From Mongoliitalea daihaiensis (GTDB lineage: Bacteria > Bacteroidota > Bacteroidia > Cytophagales > Cyclobacteriaceae): a DNA stretch of 64,000 nt. The stretch lies in contig NZ_CP063779.1 in assembly GCF_021596945.1 (NCBI RefSeq), positions 2,640,001-2,704,000 of the forward strand. The letters run 5' to 3'. Positions 1 to 10,908 of the stretch are shown here, in pieces. Made by a program: the position numbers and the translations under genes. The notes beneath the pieces are model-generated. The model was not told the origin of the DNA, did not search any database, and saw only the letters and a list, made by a program, of their open reading frames with translations. Numbering within the stretch: the stretch's first letter is position 1; each line of letters begins with the position of its first letter.

Positions 1-881
1 ACTACGATATGCGGACAAAGAATCGTGAATTAAAGAAAGAGATGCCTGTATTGGGAGATTTCGATAAAAGTAATTACCAAACTGAGCGAATCATGGTTCC
101 AGCAAGAGATGGAAAGTTGGTTCCCATGTCTTTGGTCTATCGCAAGGATCTATTTAAAAAGGATAGCTCTATGCCAGGTTGGATTTATTCTTATGGGTCA
201 TACGGATACTCCACAGAGCCGACATTCAGCAGGCCTCGGTTGAGTTTGTTGGATAGAGGTTTTGTGTTTGCCATTGCACATATCCGTGGAGGTCAAGAAA
301 TGGGTGGACACTGGTATGAGGAAGGTAAAATGATGCAAAAGAAAAATACATTTTACGATTTTATAGACTGCTCACAATGGTTGCAGGACAATGGCTATGT
401 AGCCAAGGATAAATTATTTGCTTCGGGTGGTAGTGCAGGAGGATTGTTGATGGGAGCAGTGATGAATATGGCCCCTCAACTTTATCGCGGTCTTGTGGCG
501 GCTGTGCCATTTGTAGATGTAGTGACCACGATGATGGATGATAGTATTCCTTTGACCACTTTTGAATGGTTGGAGTGGGGGAATCCTTCCATACAAGAGC
601 AGTATGAATATATGCTTTCCTACTCTCCTTACGATCAAGTAGAAGGTAAAAATTATCCACATTTATTGGCTACAACCGGGCTTCATGATTCGCAGGTACA
701 GTATTGGGAACCAGCCAAGTGGGTGGCCAAACTTCGGGTGTTAAAAACAGATTCAAATCATGTTTTTTTGTATACTAATATGGATGCAGGACATGGGGGA
801 GCTAGTGGACGCTTTGAGAGTTTAAAAGAACTCGCTCGGGAGTATGCTTTTGTTTTTGATATTTTAGGCATCCGGGAATAA
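1..881 (+). CDS. ptrB: Oligopeptidase B-like S9A serine peptidase, C-terminal part (5' end outside window)
   Basis: The reading frame is open to the left edge, so the gene starts upstream. What remains is the alpha/beta-hydrolase catalytic domain of the prolyl oligopeptidase family. Visible marks are the domain entry around IYSYGSYGYS, the IRGGQEMGGHWYEEGK block typical of S9A enzymes, the nucleophile elbow GGSAGGLL with its Ser, and DAGHGG near the end with the catalytic His. The LLATTGLHDSQVQYWEPAKW block is the region that carries the acid. Oligopeptidase B cleaves short peptides after basic residues. The N-terminal beta-propeller and any signal peptide are not visible, so location and exact specificity stay open. 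Other S9A peptidases are the main alternative. Confidence 0.88.
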   Translation, partial: YDMRTKNRELKKEMPVLGDFDKSNYQTERIMVPARDGKLVPMSLVYRKDLFKKDSSMPGWIYSYGSYGYSTEPTFSRPRLSLLDRGFVFAIAHIRGGQEMGGHWYEEGKMMQKKNTFYDFIDCSQWLQDNGYVAKDKLFASGGSAGGLLMGAVMNMAPQLYRGLVAAVPFVDVVTTMMDDSIPLTTFEWLEWGNPSIQEQYEYMLSYSPYDQVEGKNYPHLLATTGLHDSQVQYWEPAKWVAKLRVLKTDSNHVFLYTNMDAGHGGASGRFESLKELAREYAFVFDILGIRE

Positions 882-1103
882 AGGATATTATCCGAAATTA
901 GGTTGAAATATGCCTTTGAAAGTTCAATTGAAATCTACGATGCCTTAGAAAGAAAAATCGTGTAACAAGGTTGAAATACACCTAGATTAGAGAAGAAAGG
1001 GGGCTCACAAGCTTGGTGTCCAAATTTTCGGGACAGATACTCGTACTTCGTATTTGGTACAGGTTTGGGTATAAATCCTCCTTTTTTCCTCCTCAGAATT
1101 CCT

Positions 1104-1111
1104 TACCTTTG
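1104..1111 (+). promoter_or_regulatory. Bacteroidota -7 box upstream of fahA
   Basis: TACCTTTG matches the TAnnTTTG box of the Bacteroidota primary sigma factor exactly. Only a T-rich stretch (about 1082-1087) stands where the -33 TTTG should be. Transcription would begin near 1115, leaving about 19 nt of leader before the ATG at 1134. This supports the downstream start of fahA. Confidence 0.55.
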
Positions 1112-1133
1112 CGCAGATCAAAATCTAAATGAA

Positions 1134-2405
1134 ATGACAAACCAACCATTGCCAACTTTACAATCTTGGGTTGCTGTACCGAAAAACTCTGATTTTACCA
1201 TATACAATTTACCATTTGGGATTTTTCAAAGTAAGCGTTTATCTGCACGAGTTGGAATTGCCATAGGTGATAAAATTGTTGATTTATCAGTATTACATGA
1301 AGAAGGGTTTTTCTCCGAACTCAGTCAACTGCCCCATGATATTTTCTTAAGAGATGCTTTGAACGATTTCATTGCGCTTGGAAAGCCTGTTACCAGAAGA
1401 GTCCGTGAAAAAGTTCAAGAGCTATTAGTGGACGAAAATGACAGTTTAAAGGAGCATACCTGCAGAGGGAAAGCAATGGTCAACAGGTCTGAGGCTCAAA
1501 TGCTGTTGCCAGTCAAAATAGGGGATTACACAGATTTTTACTCGAGTATAGAACATGCTACCAATGTAGGAACTATGTTTCGTGATCCGAGCAATGCGCT
1601 GCTGCCAAATTGGAAACACTTACCAGTTGGCTATCATGGCAGAGCATCCTCCATCATTCCATCTGGTACACCAATCTTCAGACCGAAAGGCCAATTTAAA
1701 GATGCCAATATGGATGCTCCCGAATTTGGACCTAGCCGACGCTTAGACTTTGAATTAGAAATGGCATTTATTGTTGGGAAATCCACTAAAATGGGAGATT
1801 CCATTACTACCGTTCAGGCCGAGGATCATATTTTTGGAATGGTTTTATTCAATGATTGGTCCGCACGAGATATTCAAGCGTGGGAATACGTACCTCTTGG
1901 GCCTTTTTTGGGAAAAAGCTTTGCCTCTAGCATCTCCCCTTGGGTAGTAACAATGGAAGCTTTAGAACCATTTAGAGCTCAAGGACCAGAACAAGATGTT
2001 CCTGTTTTACCCTATTTAGCATGTGAATCCAGCCATTCTTTTGATATCCACTTAGAAGTATATATTCAGCCGGAGGAAAACAAGGCGAGCAAGGTCTGTA
2101 CTTCTAATTTCAAACATATGTACTGGAATATTGCTCAGCAGCTTGCACATCATACGGTCAATGGCTGTAATGTAAATGTTGGAGATATGATGGCCTCGGG
2201 AACCATCTCAGGAGCAACGCCTGATAGCTATGGATCTATGCTAGAACTCGCTTGGAAAGGAACCAAGCCAATTAGTTTAGAAGAAGGAGGAGAACGCAAA
2301 TTTATTGAAGATGGTGATACTGTGATCATGAAGGGCTATTGTAAAAAAGAACATATTCGCGTCGGTTTTGGAGAAGTAAGCTCCAAGGTATTGCCTGCCA
2401 AATAA
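1134..2405 (+). CDS. fahA: Fumarylacetoacetase (last step of tyrosine/homogentisate catabolism)
   Basis: A 423-residue protein that hydrolyses fumarylacetoacetate to fumarate and acetoacetate in the cytosol. The N-terminal block PLPTLQSWVAVPKNSDFTIY and the catalytic FAH fold are recognisable. Metal- and substrate-binding blocks include DFYSSIEHATNVGTMFRD, the glutamate-rich DFELEMAFIVGK and NDWSARDIQAWEYVPLGPFLGKSF, and the length suits the family. An in-frame ATG at 1065 would add 23 residues, but those fall on the -7 box, so the ATG at 1134 was chosen. No other tyrosine-degradation gene is nearby, so it appears to stand alone. Confidence 0.95.
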   Translation: MTNQPLPTLQSWVAVPKNSDFTIYNLPFGIFQSKRLSARVGIAIGDKIVDLSVLHEEGFFSELSQLPHDIFLRDALNDFIALGKPVTRRVREKVQELLVDENDSLKEHTCRGKAMVNRSEAQMLLPVKIGDYTDFYSSIEHATNVGTMFRDPSNALLPNWKHLPVGYHGRASSIIPSGTPIFRPKGQFKDANMDAPEFGPSRRLDFELEMAFIVGKSTKMGDSITTVQAEDHIFGMVLFNDWSARDIQAWEYVPLGPFLGKSFASSISPWVVTMEALEPFRAQGPEQDVPVLPYLACESSHSFDIHLEVYIQPEENKASKVCTSNFKHMYWNIAQQLAHHTVNGCNVNVGDMMASGTISGATPDSYGSMLELAWKGTKPISLEEGGERKFIEDGDTVIMKGYCKKEHIRVGFGEVSSKVLPAK

Positions 2406-2519
2406 CGATAAGTATTTGCCAAAATCAACCAATCCAACAATCACTAAATATATTTAATAGATTAGTTGGAGGGTAGTGTATTTATGTGCAGATTTGATAG
2501 TTCAATTCCTCAATAATTT

Positions 2520-3071
2520 ATGAAAAAATATATTCTCATTGCCTGTTTTATACTTACATTGGTTATCAGTGCACAGGCGCAACAACAAGGTGGTACGCAA
2601 GCGTTTTATGCCGAGTTAGGCGGTGCTGGTTTGGCCTATTCATTCAATTATGATTTCCGATTTGACAAGGATGATATCAATTCTTGGGGGATGCGGATTG
2701 GTGCGGGGGGATGGTCAAGAAGAGATAGAAGCTGGGGTAACTCTTCAGAAGGCCTCTTAACCATGCCGATTATGTTGAATAAGCTGTATGGGAGAGACAC
2801 ACATTTTTTTGAAATGGGATTGGGCACAACATTTATCTATTACAGAGATCGTTGGGAAGATTGGAATGGAGCAGGTACAACCACATACAAAGAATTTGAT
2901 TTTATACTCCCCTCAGGAAATACGCCTGCCTTTATGGGGGTTTTCAATTTAGGTTATCGAAGAGTTCCTGTGGATGGTGGATTTACCTTCCGTGCAAATC
3001 TTACTCCAATTTTCAATCATAATGGCTTTTGGCCATTATGGGTAGGTGTAGGTTTTGGCTATGCATTCTAA
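2520..3071 (+). CDS. Small outer-membrane beta-barrel-like protein of unknown function
   Basis: A 183-residue protein with a clear Sec signal peptide (MKKYILIACFILTLVISAQA, cleavage before QQQ). The mature part is rich in Gly and aromatic residues in alternating patterns (FYAELGGAGLAYSFNYDFRF, WPLWVGVGFGYAF) and ends in Phe, as expected of an outer-membrane beta-barrel. No catalytic motif is visible and the family was not identified. It is a single gene between fahA and pgi on the same strand; the gaps on both sides suggest separate transcription. The barrel call rests on pattern only. Confidence 0.7.
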   Translation: MKKYILIACFILTLVISAQAQQQGGTQAFYAELGGAGLAYSFNYDFRFDKDDINSWGMRIGAGGWSRRDRSWGNSSEGLLTMPIMLNKLYGRDTHFFEMGLGTTFIYYRDRWEDWNGAGTTTYKEFDFILPSGNTPAFMGVFNLGYRRVPVDGGFTFRANLTPIFNHNGFWPLWVGVGFGYAF

Positions 3072-3090
3072 AGAGATTCAAGAATAGTTT

Positions 3091-3098
3091 TAACTTTG
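3091..3098 (+). promoter_or_regulatory. Bacteroidota -7 box upstream of pgi
   Basis: TAACTTTG is an exact TAnnTTTG match 28 bases before the pgi ATG, which predicts a leader of about 25 nt. No convincing -33 TTTG is present. Confidence 0.5.
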
Positions 3099-3114
3099 TG
3101 ACTTATCCTATTAA

Positions 3115-4773
<1,659 letters not shown>

Positions 4774-4810
4774 GGGCCTTTGTGTGTAAGGCTTGGAAAA
4801 TTATCATGAA

Positions 4811-4847
4811 AAACCTGGCAGATTTTTAAATCCTGCCGGGTTTTTTT
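4811..4847 (+). terminator. Rho-independent terminator after pgi
   Basis: AAACCTGGCAG (4811-4821) pairs with CTGCCGGGTTT (4833-4843) across an 11-nt loop, with one G-T pair, and runs into a T tract. It ends pgi transcription. Confidence 0.8.
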
Positions 4848-4865
4848 GGTTTTATCTCTACCAAG

Positions 4866-4920
4866 TGGGGACTGTAAATCCACATAATCTGCAAACAGAG
4901 ATTACAGCTCTGAGTCAGAG
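4866..4920. repeat. Diverged REP-like palindrome pair
   Basis: Two imperfect palindromes (around GACTGTAAATCC and AGAGATTACAGCTCTG) are spaced and ordered like the clean REP pairs at 20765-20813 and 59920-59970, with many substitutions. It reads as a decayed copy of the same family, lying just 3' of the lipoprotein gene at 4938. Confidence 0.5.
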
Positions 4921-4937
4921 CTTCTAGTAAGAAATGC

Positions 4938-5342
4938 TCAAGGCCGTACAAATATCCTCACAAATCGCGGTTGGTCACTCATCAAAATATCAATTGCCAA
5001 AGCTTTAATTTGACCGTCCCTTTGGATCGAAAACCCTATTCTGCTTTGGGGTGGAAATGAATCTAGACAAGATACACAGGAGAAATCAATGGATGTTACA
5101 CAACTTTTACAGATGATCCATTCCGTCAGTTTATCGATTATCTCCGGTTCTGACATATTCGGAGGCAAGTTTCCTAAAAAAGCATTCACAGGTATAGACA
5201 CTTTATCCAAGTCCCTTTGAGCCAAAGGATTGCAGAAAGCTGTGTCTAAGGTGCAGAGAAGGGGATCGTTATCATAGAATAATCCACAAGAACTGACGAA
5301 AAAGAAGCAAATCATGAGGACAATTGCATAAAGATTTTTCAT
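4938..5342 (-). CDS. Cys-rich lipoprotein of unknown function, paralogue A
   Basis: A 134-residue lipoprotein: the signal peptide ends in a lipobox with acylated Cys19 (FFFVSSC). The mature part carries six further cysteines as CTLDTAFC, CKSC and CVSC, plus a PPQSRIGFSI block. A second gene at 20254-20661 encodes a clear paralogue with the same six cysteines in the same spacing. The two CxxC pairs could bind metal or form disulfides, but no known family was recognised. It reads away from the locus regulator, and the AT-rich 277 bases between them may hold both promoters. Function unknown. Confidence 0.75.
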   Translation of the reverse strand: MKNLYAIVLMICFFFVSSCGLFYDNDPLLCTLDTAFCNPLAQRDLDKVSIPVNAFLGNLPPNMSEPEIIDKLTEWIICKSCVTSIDFSCVSCLDSFPPQSRIGFSIQRDGQIKALAIDILMSDQPRFVRIFVRP

Positions 5343-5582
5343 AAGTCAATTTTCATATAATATTAGGACGCAGCATTGCGATGAAATGCTACAAGGGAAA
5401 TTAAAGTACAGGGAGATACAAATAATTTTCTCATTTTTGAAAAATTTTGAGAGCCGTATTCCTCTAATTATTTCTTAATTTTGAAAATATTTATTTTTTC
5501 AGGGTAATATTTCTTGGACTATATTTTTTACTGAGACTATATAGGTCTGCGTTCAATTTTTAAGATTCATTTTTAATATCCC

Positions 5583-5590
5583 TATATTTG
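5583..5590 (+). promoter_or_regulatory. Bacteroidota -7 box upstream of the 7TMR regulator
   Basis: TATATTTG is an exact TAnnTTTG match 29 bases before the GTG start at 5620; predicted leader about 25 nt. Only a T-rich stretch stands at -33. Confidence 0.5.
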
Positions 5591-5619
5591 AATCAGACTA
5601 AAAAATAAATTACCTAAAG

Positions 5620-7500
5620 GTGCACATCCCAAAATTATTTACGATTTGTCTTTTCTTCCTTTTGATGAATTTGTCAAGTGGAATTTTGGCCCGTGACACC
5701 AAAATCGATCTTTCAAAGATTAAGCAGGAAATTATTATTTCAATCGCTGATTTGAGTTTTGTAGAGGATAAAACAAATTCTTTAACTTTTGATGAATTAC
5801 TTTCTAACAGCAAGGATAGTTTATTTATTGAAAATCCCAATTTCAAAAAAAACAATTTTAATTCAAATTACACCTATTGGGTAAGGCTACCAATTGTAAA
5901 AAATAATCACGAGGATAAAATTTGGCTTGTTGAATTTTACGATCAAAGCATCAATTCTATTCAAGCGTATGTGCCTGTAGGGAATAACACTTTCAAAAGG
6001 TATCAAATGGGGAGTGCTTTACCTTTTTCAGAGCGGAAATTTAACCATAAAAATTTTCATGTGGTTGTACCATCTGAACTTGATGGAGAGCATTATTTTT
6101 ATTTTCAAATTCAATCCAATCAAAAAGCCGATGTTAGAATCGCTATCAGATCGTATGATCGTTTTATATACTATGCATTGAATGAATATTTATTTTATGG
6201 ACTTTTCTATGGGATGATATCGATTATCGCGTTTTATAATCTCATTGTTCTTTTTGCGGTAAGGGAATTAAAGTATGTGTACTATATCTTTTATCTGCTG
6301 AGTGTGGCGCTTTTTACTATGAGCTTGGATGGAGTAGGGTATCAATTTATTTGGCCGAATTTCCCAGAGTTCAATAATTTAGCAAATGGAGTATTTAGTT
6401 TTTCTGTTATTTTTTGGGCGATATTATTTGCCCTAAGATTTTTCAATACCGACAGGAGAGCGAAAAGGTTTCATGTTTTTTTGATAGGTTCACTTATTCT
6501 GAAGACAGTATATTTTTTATTGGGTATCTTCATTAGTCCCAAGTATTTTGAAATAGGGTATTATGATGTGATTCCATTTTCTTTGATTTTTATTACGGGA
6601 ATTTATGTTTGGATCAAAGGATATAAAAGTGCGAGACTTTTTGTGTTAGCCTACGGATTTCTTTTTATAGGAGCTGTTGTTAAATTTCTCGCCAATGCGG
6701 CTATTATACCACACAATATCCCTATTTATTACAGTCTACATTTTGCGTTTCTTTTAGAAATGATTCTACTTTCCTTTGCCTTGGGGGATAGGATAAGAAT
6801 TTTAAAAAGAAATAGAGATAAAGCTTTGAGGAATAGTATTCTTCAGTATCGTGAAAATATGGTTCTGAAAGAGAAGGTCAATAAAGAGCTTGAATTAAAA
6901 GTGAAGGAACGAACCTTGGAATTGCAAGAGAAAAATTCGTTGTTAGAAACCTATAATCAACAGCTGATCGAATACGACCAAGAAATTAAGCGAATAAATG
7001 CACAGTTGGATCGAGATAATTGGAAGCTCAAAAGTTCAATTAGGAGTTCTTTAAAAGATAGGCTTGCCAATAGATTATTGTCGTTTGATGAGTTTAAAAC
7101 CATTTTTCCCGATACTGCTGCATGTAATCGATATTTGGAAAATTTGAAATGGTCTGGGGAGTTTAAATGTAGGAATTGTAGTGGCAATAAATGTAGTAAT
7201 GGACCAAAGCTATTTACTAAACGTTGCTCCAAATGTGGATACATCGAGTCTGTTACCGCAGGTACAATTTTTCATGGAATAAGATTTCCACTTGAAAAAG
7301 CTTTTTTTATTGCTTATACCATGATTGCCAAATCAGACCCCCTGACGTTAGATCAACTTGCAGCAGAGCTAAATCTTCGAAGAAATACAATTTGGAGTTT
7401 TAAGAAAAAGATTAGTCAGAATGTCTCCAATCAGGAATTAAAAAATGGGTTGGAGTGGGAGGACTTAATTTTATCTAAAATCCATGAAGAGAAAAGCTAA
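5620..7500 (+). CDS. 7TMR-DISM membrane sensor with IS1595-type zinc ribbon and HTH (putative locus regulator)
   Basis: A 626-residue protein. In order: signal peptide (1-24); a periplasmic 7TMR-DISMED2-like domain (about 30-165); seven transmembrane helices (about 185-385); a coiled coil (about 390-465); a zinc ribbon with C517-x2-C520 and C536-x2-C539; and a TAGTIF...FPLEKAF block plus a helix-turn-helix (about 575-598, LTLDQLAAELNLRRNTIW). The last 120 residues resemble the N-terminal DNA-binding half of IS1595-family transposases, but no DDE catalytic domain follows. DISMED2 domains are thought to sense carbohydrates. Lying directly upstream of susC, it probably senses glycan and regulates the locus; this is inference. 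The GTG start was chosen because it gives a full signal peptide and sits 29 bases after an exact -7 box. Confidence 0.85.
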   Translation: MHIPKLFTICLFFLLMNLSSGILARDTKIDLSKIKQEIIISIADLSFVEDKTNSLTFDELLSNSKDSLFIENPNFKKNNFNSNYTYWVRLPIVKNNHEDKIWLVEFYDQSINSIQAYVPVGNNTFKRYQMGSALPFSERKFNHKNFHVVVPSELDGEHYFYFQIQSNQKADVRIAIRSYDRFIYYALNEYLFYGLFYGMISIIAFYNLIVLFAVRELKYVYYIFYLLSVALFTMSLDGVGYQFIWPNFPEFNNLANGVFSFSVIFWAILFALRFFNTDRRAKRFHVFLIGSLILKTVYFLLGIFISPKYFEIGYYDVIPFSLIFITGIYVWIKGYKSARLFVLAYGFLFIGAVVKFLANAAIIPHNIPIYYSLHFAFLLEMILLSFALGDRIRILKRNRDKALRNSILQYRENMVLKEKVNKELELKVKERTLELQEKNSLLETYNQQLIEYDQEIKRINAQLDRDNWKLKSSIRSSLKDRLANRLLSFDEFKTIFPDTAACNRYLENLKWSGEFKCRNCSGNKCSNGPKLFTKRCSKCGYIESVTAGTIFHGIRFPLEKAFFIAYTMIAKSDPLTLDQLAAELNLRRNTIWSFKKKISQNVSNQELKNGLEWEDLILSKIHEEKS

Positions 7501-7817
7501 GTGGAGGAGTTTTTAATTTTTGGTAAGAGATAGGGAAGTAATAAGAAAAAATCAAAGAAGTTTTTAATTAATGAATTAGTTTTTTTTCGAAAATAGGTTT
7601 GATTTTTTACAGGGAATATAATAACTCAAAACCTCTTTTAAGATGCATTTAGCTTACTTTTTATTAGTATTCAAGCGTGATAAAAGAGGTTAATTTTGGA
7701 CTGTTTTTTAGCTTATTTTATGTGTTTTTTAAGTAAAAAAAATGGGTTACACATTTTAAAAATTAACTTAGTAATCGTTCAATACACTCTAAACAATCGA
7801 TTTCCAATTAACCTAAA
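7501..7817 (+). promoter_or_regulatory. 317-bp AT-rich regulatory region before susC, with -7 box at 7691-7698
   Basis: No open reading frame is apparent. TAATTTTG at 7691-7698 is an exact TAnnTTTG box and would give a leader of about 115 nt before susC. The region is very T/A-rich and holds no strong hairpin. It is the natural place for an operator of the adjacent regulator, but I see no clear palindromic operator. Confidence 0.4.
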
Positions 7818-10800
7818 ATGTCTAAATTCATGATTAAAAATTTATCCAAAAAAACAAAGAGTATTGGAGGACGTATTCCATACTTTTTCTTGATTAACTT
7901 CTTCTTCTTGTTTAATCTGATAATTTATGAAGGAAATGCTCAGCAACGAGTTGTAACAGGTGTAGTAGTAGATGCCAGTGGTGAGCCTATACCGGGCGTG
8001 ACGGTGCTGGTTTCGGGAACTCCCAGAGGGACTGTTACTAATATTGAGGGCCGTTACAGCATTGAAGTTACGAATCAAGAAACGCTAGAGTTTTCATTTG
8101 TAGGTTTTAAAAAGATATCTAGACTCATTGGGAATTCCAGCGTTTTAGATATCACACTAGAGCAAGATACTCAAAACCTAGAAGAATTTGTTGTGGTGGG
8201 TTATGGAACTCAGCGGGAAAGGGATTTGACTTCAGCGATTTCTACGGTTAAAGCTGAAGATTTAGTTAAGACACCCAATGCCAATGCCATGCAGGCTCTG
8301 CAAGGGAGAGTAGCGGGTGTTCAGATTGTTAGTAGTGGAGCTCCAGGAGCGGGACCTACTGTGAGGGTCAGGGGAATAGGTTCATTTGAAGGAGGGGCTT
8401 CTCCCTTGTATGTGGTGGACGGAATGTTTTTTGATAGTATTGATTTTCTTAACCCAGATGACATTGAGAGCATCTCCATTCTAAAAGATGCGTCTGCGGC
8501 TGCAATTTATGGGGTACGAGCTGCCAATGGAGTGGTATTGATCAATACCAAGTCAGGAAATTACATGCAAAAGGGAGAGATCGTTTACAGTGGATATTAT
8601 GGTTTTCAAAATCCTCAAGATGTTCTACAAATGGCCAACACTCAGCAATTTGTAAGGTATATCAATGAAACTGGTGCTCCCGCAGATTTACAATTTGTTC
8701 AAAATGCCATACAACGATTTGGAAGAAGCAGAATCGACCCTAATCTTCCGGACGTCAATACTGATTGGTTTGCAGAGATTATGAGTCCTGCAGCAATCCA
8801 GAATCATTCACTTACTTTTAGTGGCGGAAATGAAAACACGCGTTATTCAGTAGGTGGGAGTTATTTTAGTCAGGGAGGTCTATTGAATGAGACAAGAAAT
8901 AAATTTGAGCGGATTAACTTTAGAGCACGTGTGGATTCAGATGTAAAAAGCTGGTTAAATGTAGGAGCCAACCTCAACATCAGTACTTCCCAGCAATACG
9001 TTGGCAATAATGGCGCATGGTTTCAAGCCTATTTTGCGGTCCCGTTTCTCCCGGTATTTGATGATCAAAATACCAGTGCTAATCCAACAAATTTTGCAAA
9101 TGCTCAACAAATTGGTTTTAGAAGTCCTCAAAACCCCTTTATGAGTCTTGCATTTAATGATAGTAGGAATAACCTCAACAGGGTTTTGGGTAATTTCCAT
9201 ATGGAGGCATATGTGATACCTGACAAGCTTACTTTTAGAACAGAATACAATTATAACATAACCAATTTTAGAAGTAGGAACGTAAATTTTCCATTTAATG
9301 ATGGAGTCACTGAACGAATTTCGAATTTAAGCAGGTCAAGTTCTATTCGTTTTGATCAAATTTGGGATAATTTCCTTACTTACCAAGAAAGAATTGGGAA
9401 GCACAGTTTCACAGCTGTAGTAGGCCAATCCTTCCGAAGCGAAAGTGGAGAAAACTTGTTTGCAAGAGGAGAAAACCTTAATCCTGCCCCAAATAGAACT
9501 AATGAAGAGTTTTGGTATTTATCTAATTCAACAGATTTCGATCTAAACGGATTGGGTGATGGAGGTTTTAATCTTTTCTTTTTGTCGTATTTTTCAAGAC
9601 TTGCGTACAATTACAATGATAAATACTTATTGTATGGAACGTTTAGAAGAGATGGTAACAATAAGTTTCAACAAAGATGGGGGAACTTTGCTACGTTCGG
9701 TGCAGGATGGGTAATTTCTGAGGAATCTTTTTTTAACGTACCAGCGATCAATTTCTTAAAATTAAGAGGTTCTTGGGGACAGTTAGGAAACGATGCAGTT
9801 CGTCAGGCTGTAGGTGCTCCGACGATTTTTGACTCATCAGTAGCGATTGATAATACGATCCGTTTTGGAAGAATACTCAATCCGACTTTTGATCTGATAG
9901 ATCAATGGGAAACTACCGTTGAAACCAATATCGGGATTAATGCCCGGATGTTCAGAGAAAGGTTAAGTATCGATGCTGATTATTATATCCGAGATACAAG
10001 AAATCTGGCCGTGGTAATCATTCCACCTGTAATCAGAGCGAGTGAAAGACGAAGTGTTGGATCTATCCGAAATGAAGGGTTTGAATTAACTATTAACTGG
10101 AGAGATCAGCTAAGTAAAGATTTCACGTATTATGTAGGGGGTAATTTTGCTACCTTAAAGAATAGTGTATTGGGATTAGGTGGTGCTGAAGGCCTTGATT
10201 CCGGTACGGCTGAATTTAGGCAGCGATCGATTATTGGATCTCCTTTTCAAGCATTTTATGGTTACAATGTCATCGGGGTTTTTCAAAATCAGGCAGACAT
10301 TGATAATTCTGGTTTAAGTCCTGAGTTTATTCAGAACAACAATCTACAGCCAGGGGATTTAATCTTCAAGGATCAAAATGGAGATGGAATTATCAATGAT
10401 GAGGATCGAGTGGTTTTGGGTTCTTTCTTACCACGATTCACCTTTGGTGCAAATCTCGGTTTTACCTATAAAAACTGGGATTTTTCTGCATTACTTCAAG
10501 GACAATCTGGATACAGTATTTTGAATAGAAAAAGAGGTGAAATTATTTTCACCAACGATACAAATATTGATGCGGATCTGGCCAATAACCTGTGGAGAGG
10601 AGAGGGTACATCTAATAGTTATCCATCAGCCTCGGGTTTGAGAAGAGGATGGAATCAAAACATGAGTGATTTCTTTGTTGAGGATGGCTCTTACTGGAGG
10701 ATCCAAAATATTCAAGTGAATTATTCATTCGTCGATAGGCAGTTATTTGGTGTCAAGATGCCAAAAACGGTAGTATCAGTTACTGCAGAGCGCCCACTTA

Positions 10801-10907
10801 CGTTCTTCAATTACAACGGCTTTAATCCAGAAGTACCCAATGGGATTGATAGACAGGTTTATCCGGTACCAGCTATTTACACACTAGGTTTGAATATTAA
10901 ATTATAA
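7818..10907 (+). CDS. SusC/RagA-type TonB-dependent glycan transporter
   Basis: A 1029-residue outer-membrane importer. An N-terminal hydrophobic signal (about residues 22-42) leads into a CarboxypepD_reg-like beta-sandwich (QQRVVTGVVVDASGEPIPGV onward). Then come the TonB-box-like EEFVVVGYGTQ, the plug domain (ALQGRVAGVQI, VRVRGIGS, YVVDGMFFD, ILKDASAAAIYGVRAANGVV) and a 22-strand-type barrel ending in TLGLNIKL. It forms the import pore with the SusD gene that starts one base after its stop codon. The neighbouring GH144 and GH3 genes suggest beta-1,2-gluco-oligosaccharide as cargo; this is inference from context. Confidence 0.95.
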   Translation: MSKFMIKNLSKKTKSIGGRIPYFFLINFFFLFNLIIYEGNAQQRVVTGVVVDASGEPIPGVTVLVSGTPRGTVTNIEGRYSIEVTNQETLEFSFVGFKKISRLIGNSSVLDITLEQDTQNLEEFVVVGYGTQRERDLTSAISTVKAEDLVKTPNANAMQALQGRVAGVQIVSSGAPGAGPTVRVRGIGSFEGGASPLYVVDGMFFDSIDFLNPDDIESISILKDASAAAIYGVRAANGVVLINTKSGNYMQKGEIVYSGYYGFQNPQDVLQMANTQQFVRYINETGAPADLQFVQNAIQRFGRSRIDPNLPDVNTDWFAEIMSPAAIQNHSLTFSGGNENTRYSVGGSYFSQGGLLNETRNKFERINFRARVDSDVKSWLNVGANLNISTSQQYVGNNGAWFQAYFAVPFLPVFDDQNTSANPTNFANAQQIGFRSPQNPFMSLAFNDSRNNLNRVLGNFHMEAYVIPDKLTFRTEYNYNITNFRSRNVNFPFNDGVTERISNLSRSSSIRFDQIWDNFLTYQERIGKHSFTAVVGQSFRSESGENLFARGENLNPAPNRTNEEFWYLSNSTDFDLNGLGDGGFNLFFLSYFSRLAYNYNDKYLLYGTFRRDGNNKFQQRWGNFATFGAGWVISEESFFNVPAINFLKLRGSWGQLGNDAVRQAVGAPTIFDSSVAIDNTIRFGRILNPTFDLIDQWETTVETNIGINARMFRERLSIDADYYIRDTRNLAVVIIPPVIRASERRSVGSIRNEGFELTINWRDQLSKDFTYYVGGNFATLKNSVLGLGGAEGLDSGTAEFRQRSIIGSPFQAFYGYNVIGVFQNQADIDNSGLSPEFIQNNNLQPGDLIFKDQNGDGIINDEDRVVLGSFLPRFTFGANLGFTYKNWDFSALLQGQSGYSILNRKRGEIIFTNDTNIDADLANNLWRGEGTSNSYPSASGLRRGWNQNMSDFFVEDGSYWRIQNIQVNYSFVDRQLFGVKMPKTVVSVTAERPLTFFNYNGFNPEVPNGIDRQVYPVPAIYTLGLNIKL

Positions 10908-10908
10908 A

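Noticed and set aside
5620-7500. An IS1595 insertion in the regulator gene
   Set aside because: No DDE domain, terminal inverted repeats or target duplication; the frame is continuous from receptor to zinc ribbon, so it is a fusion and not an inserted element.
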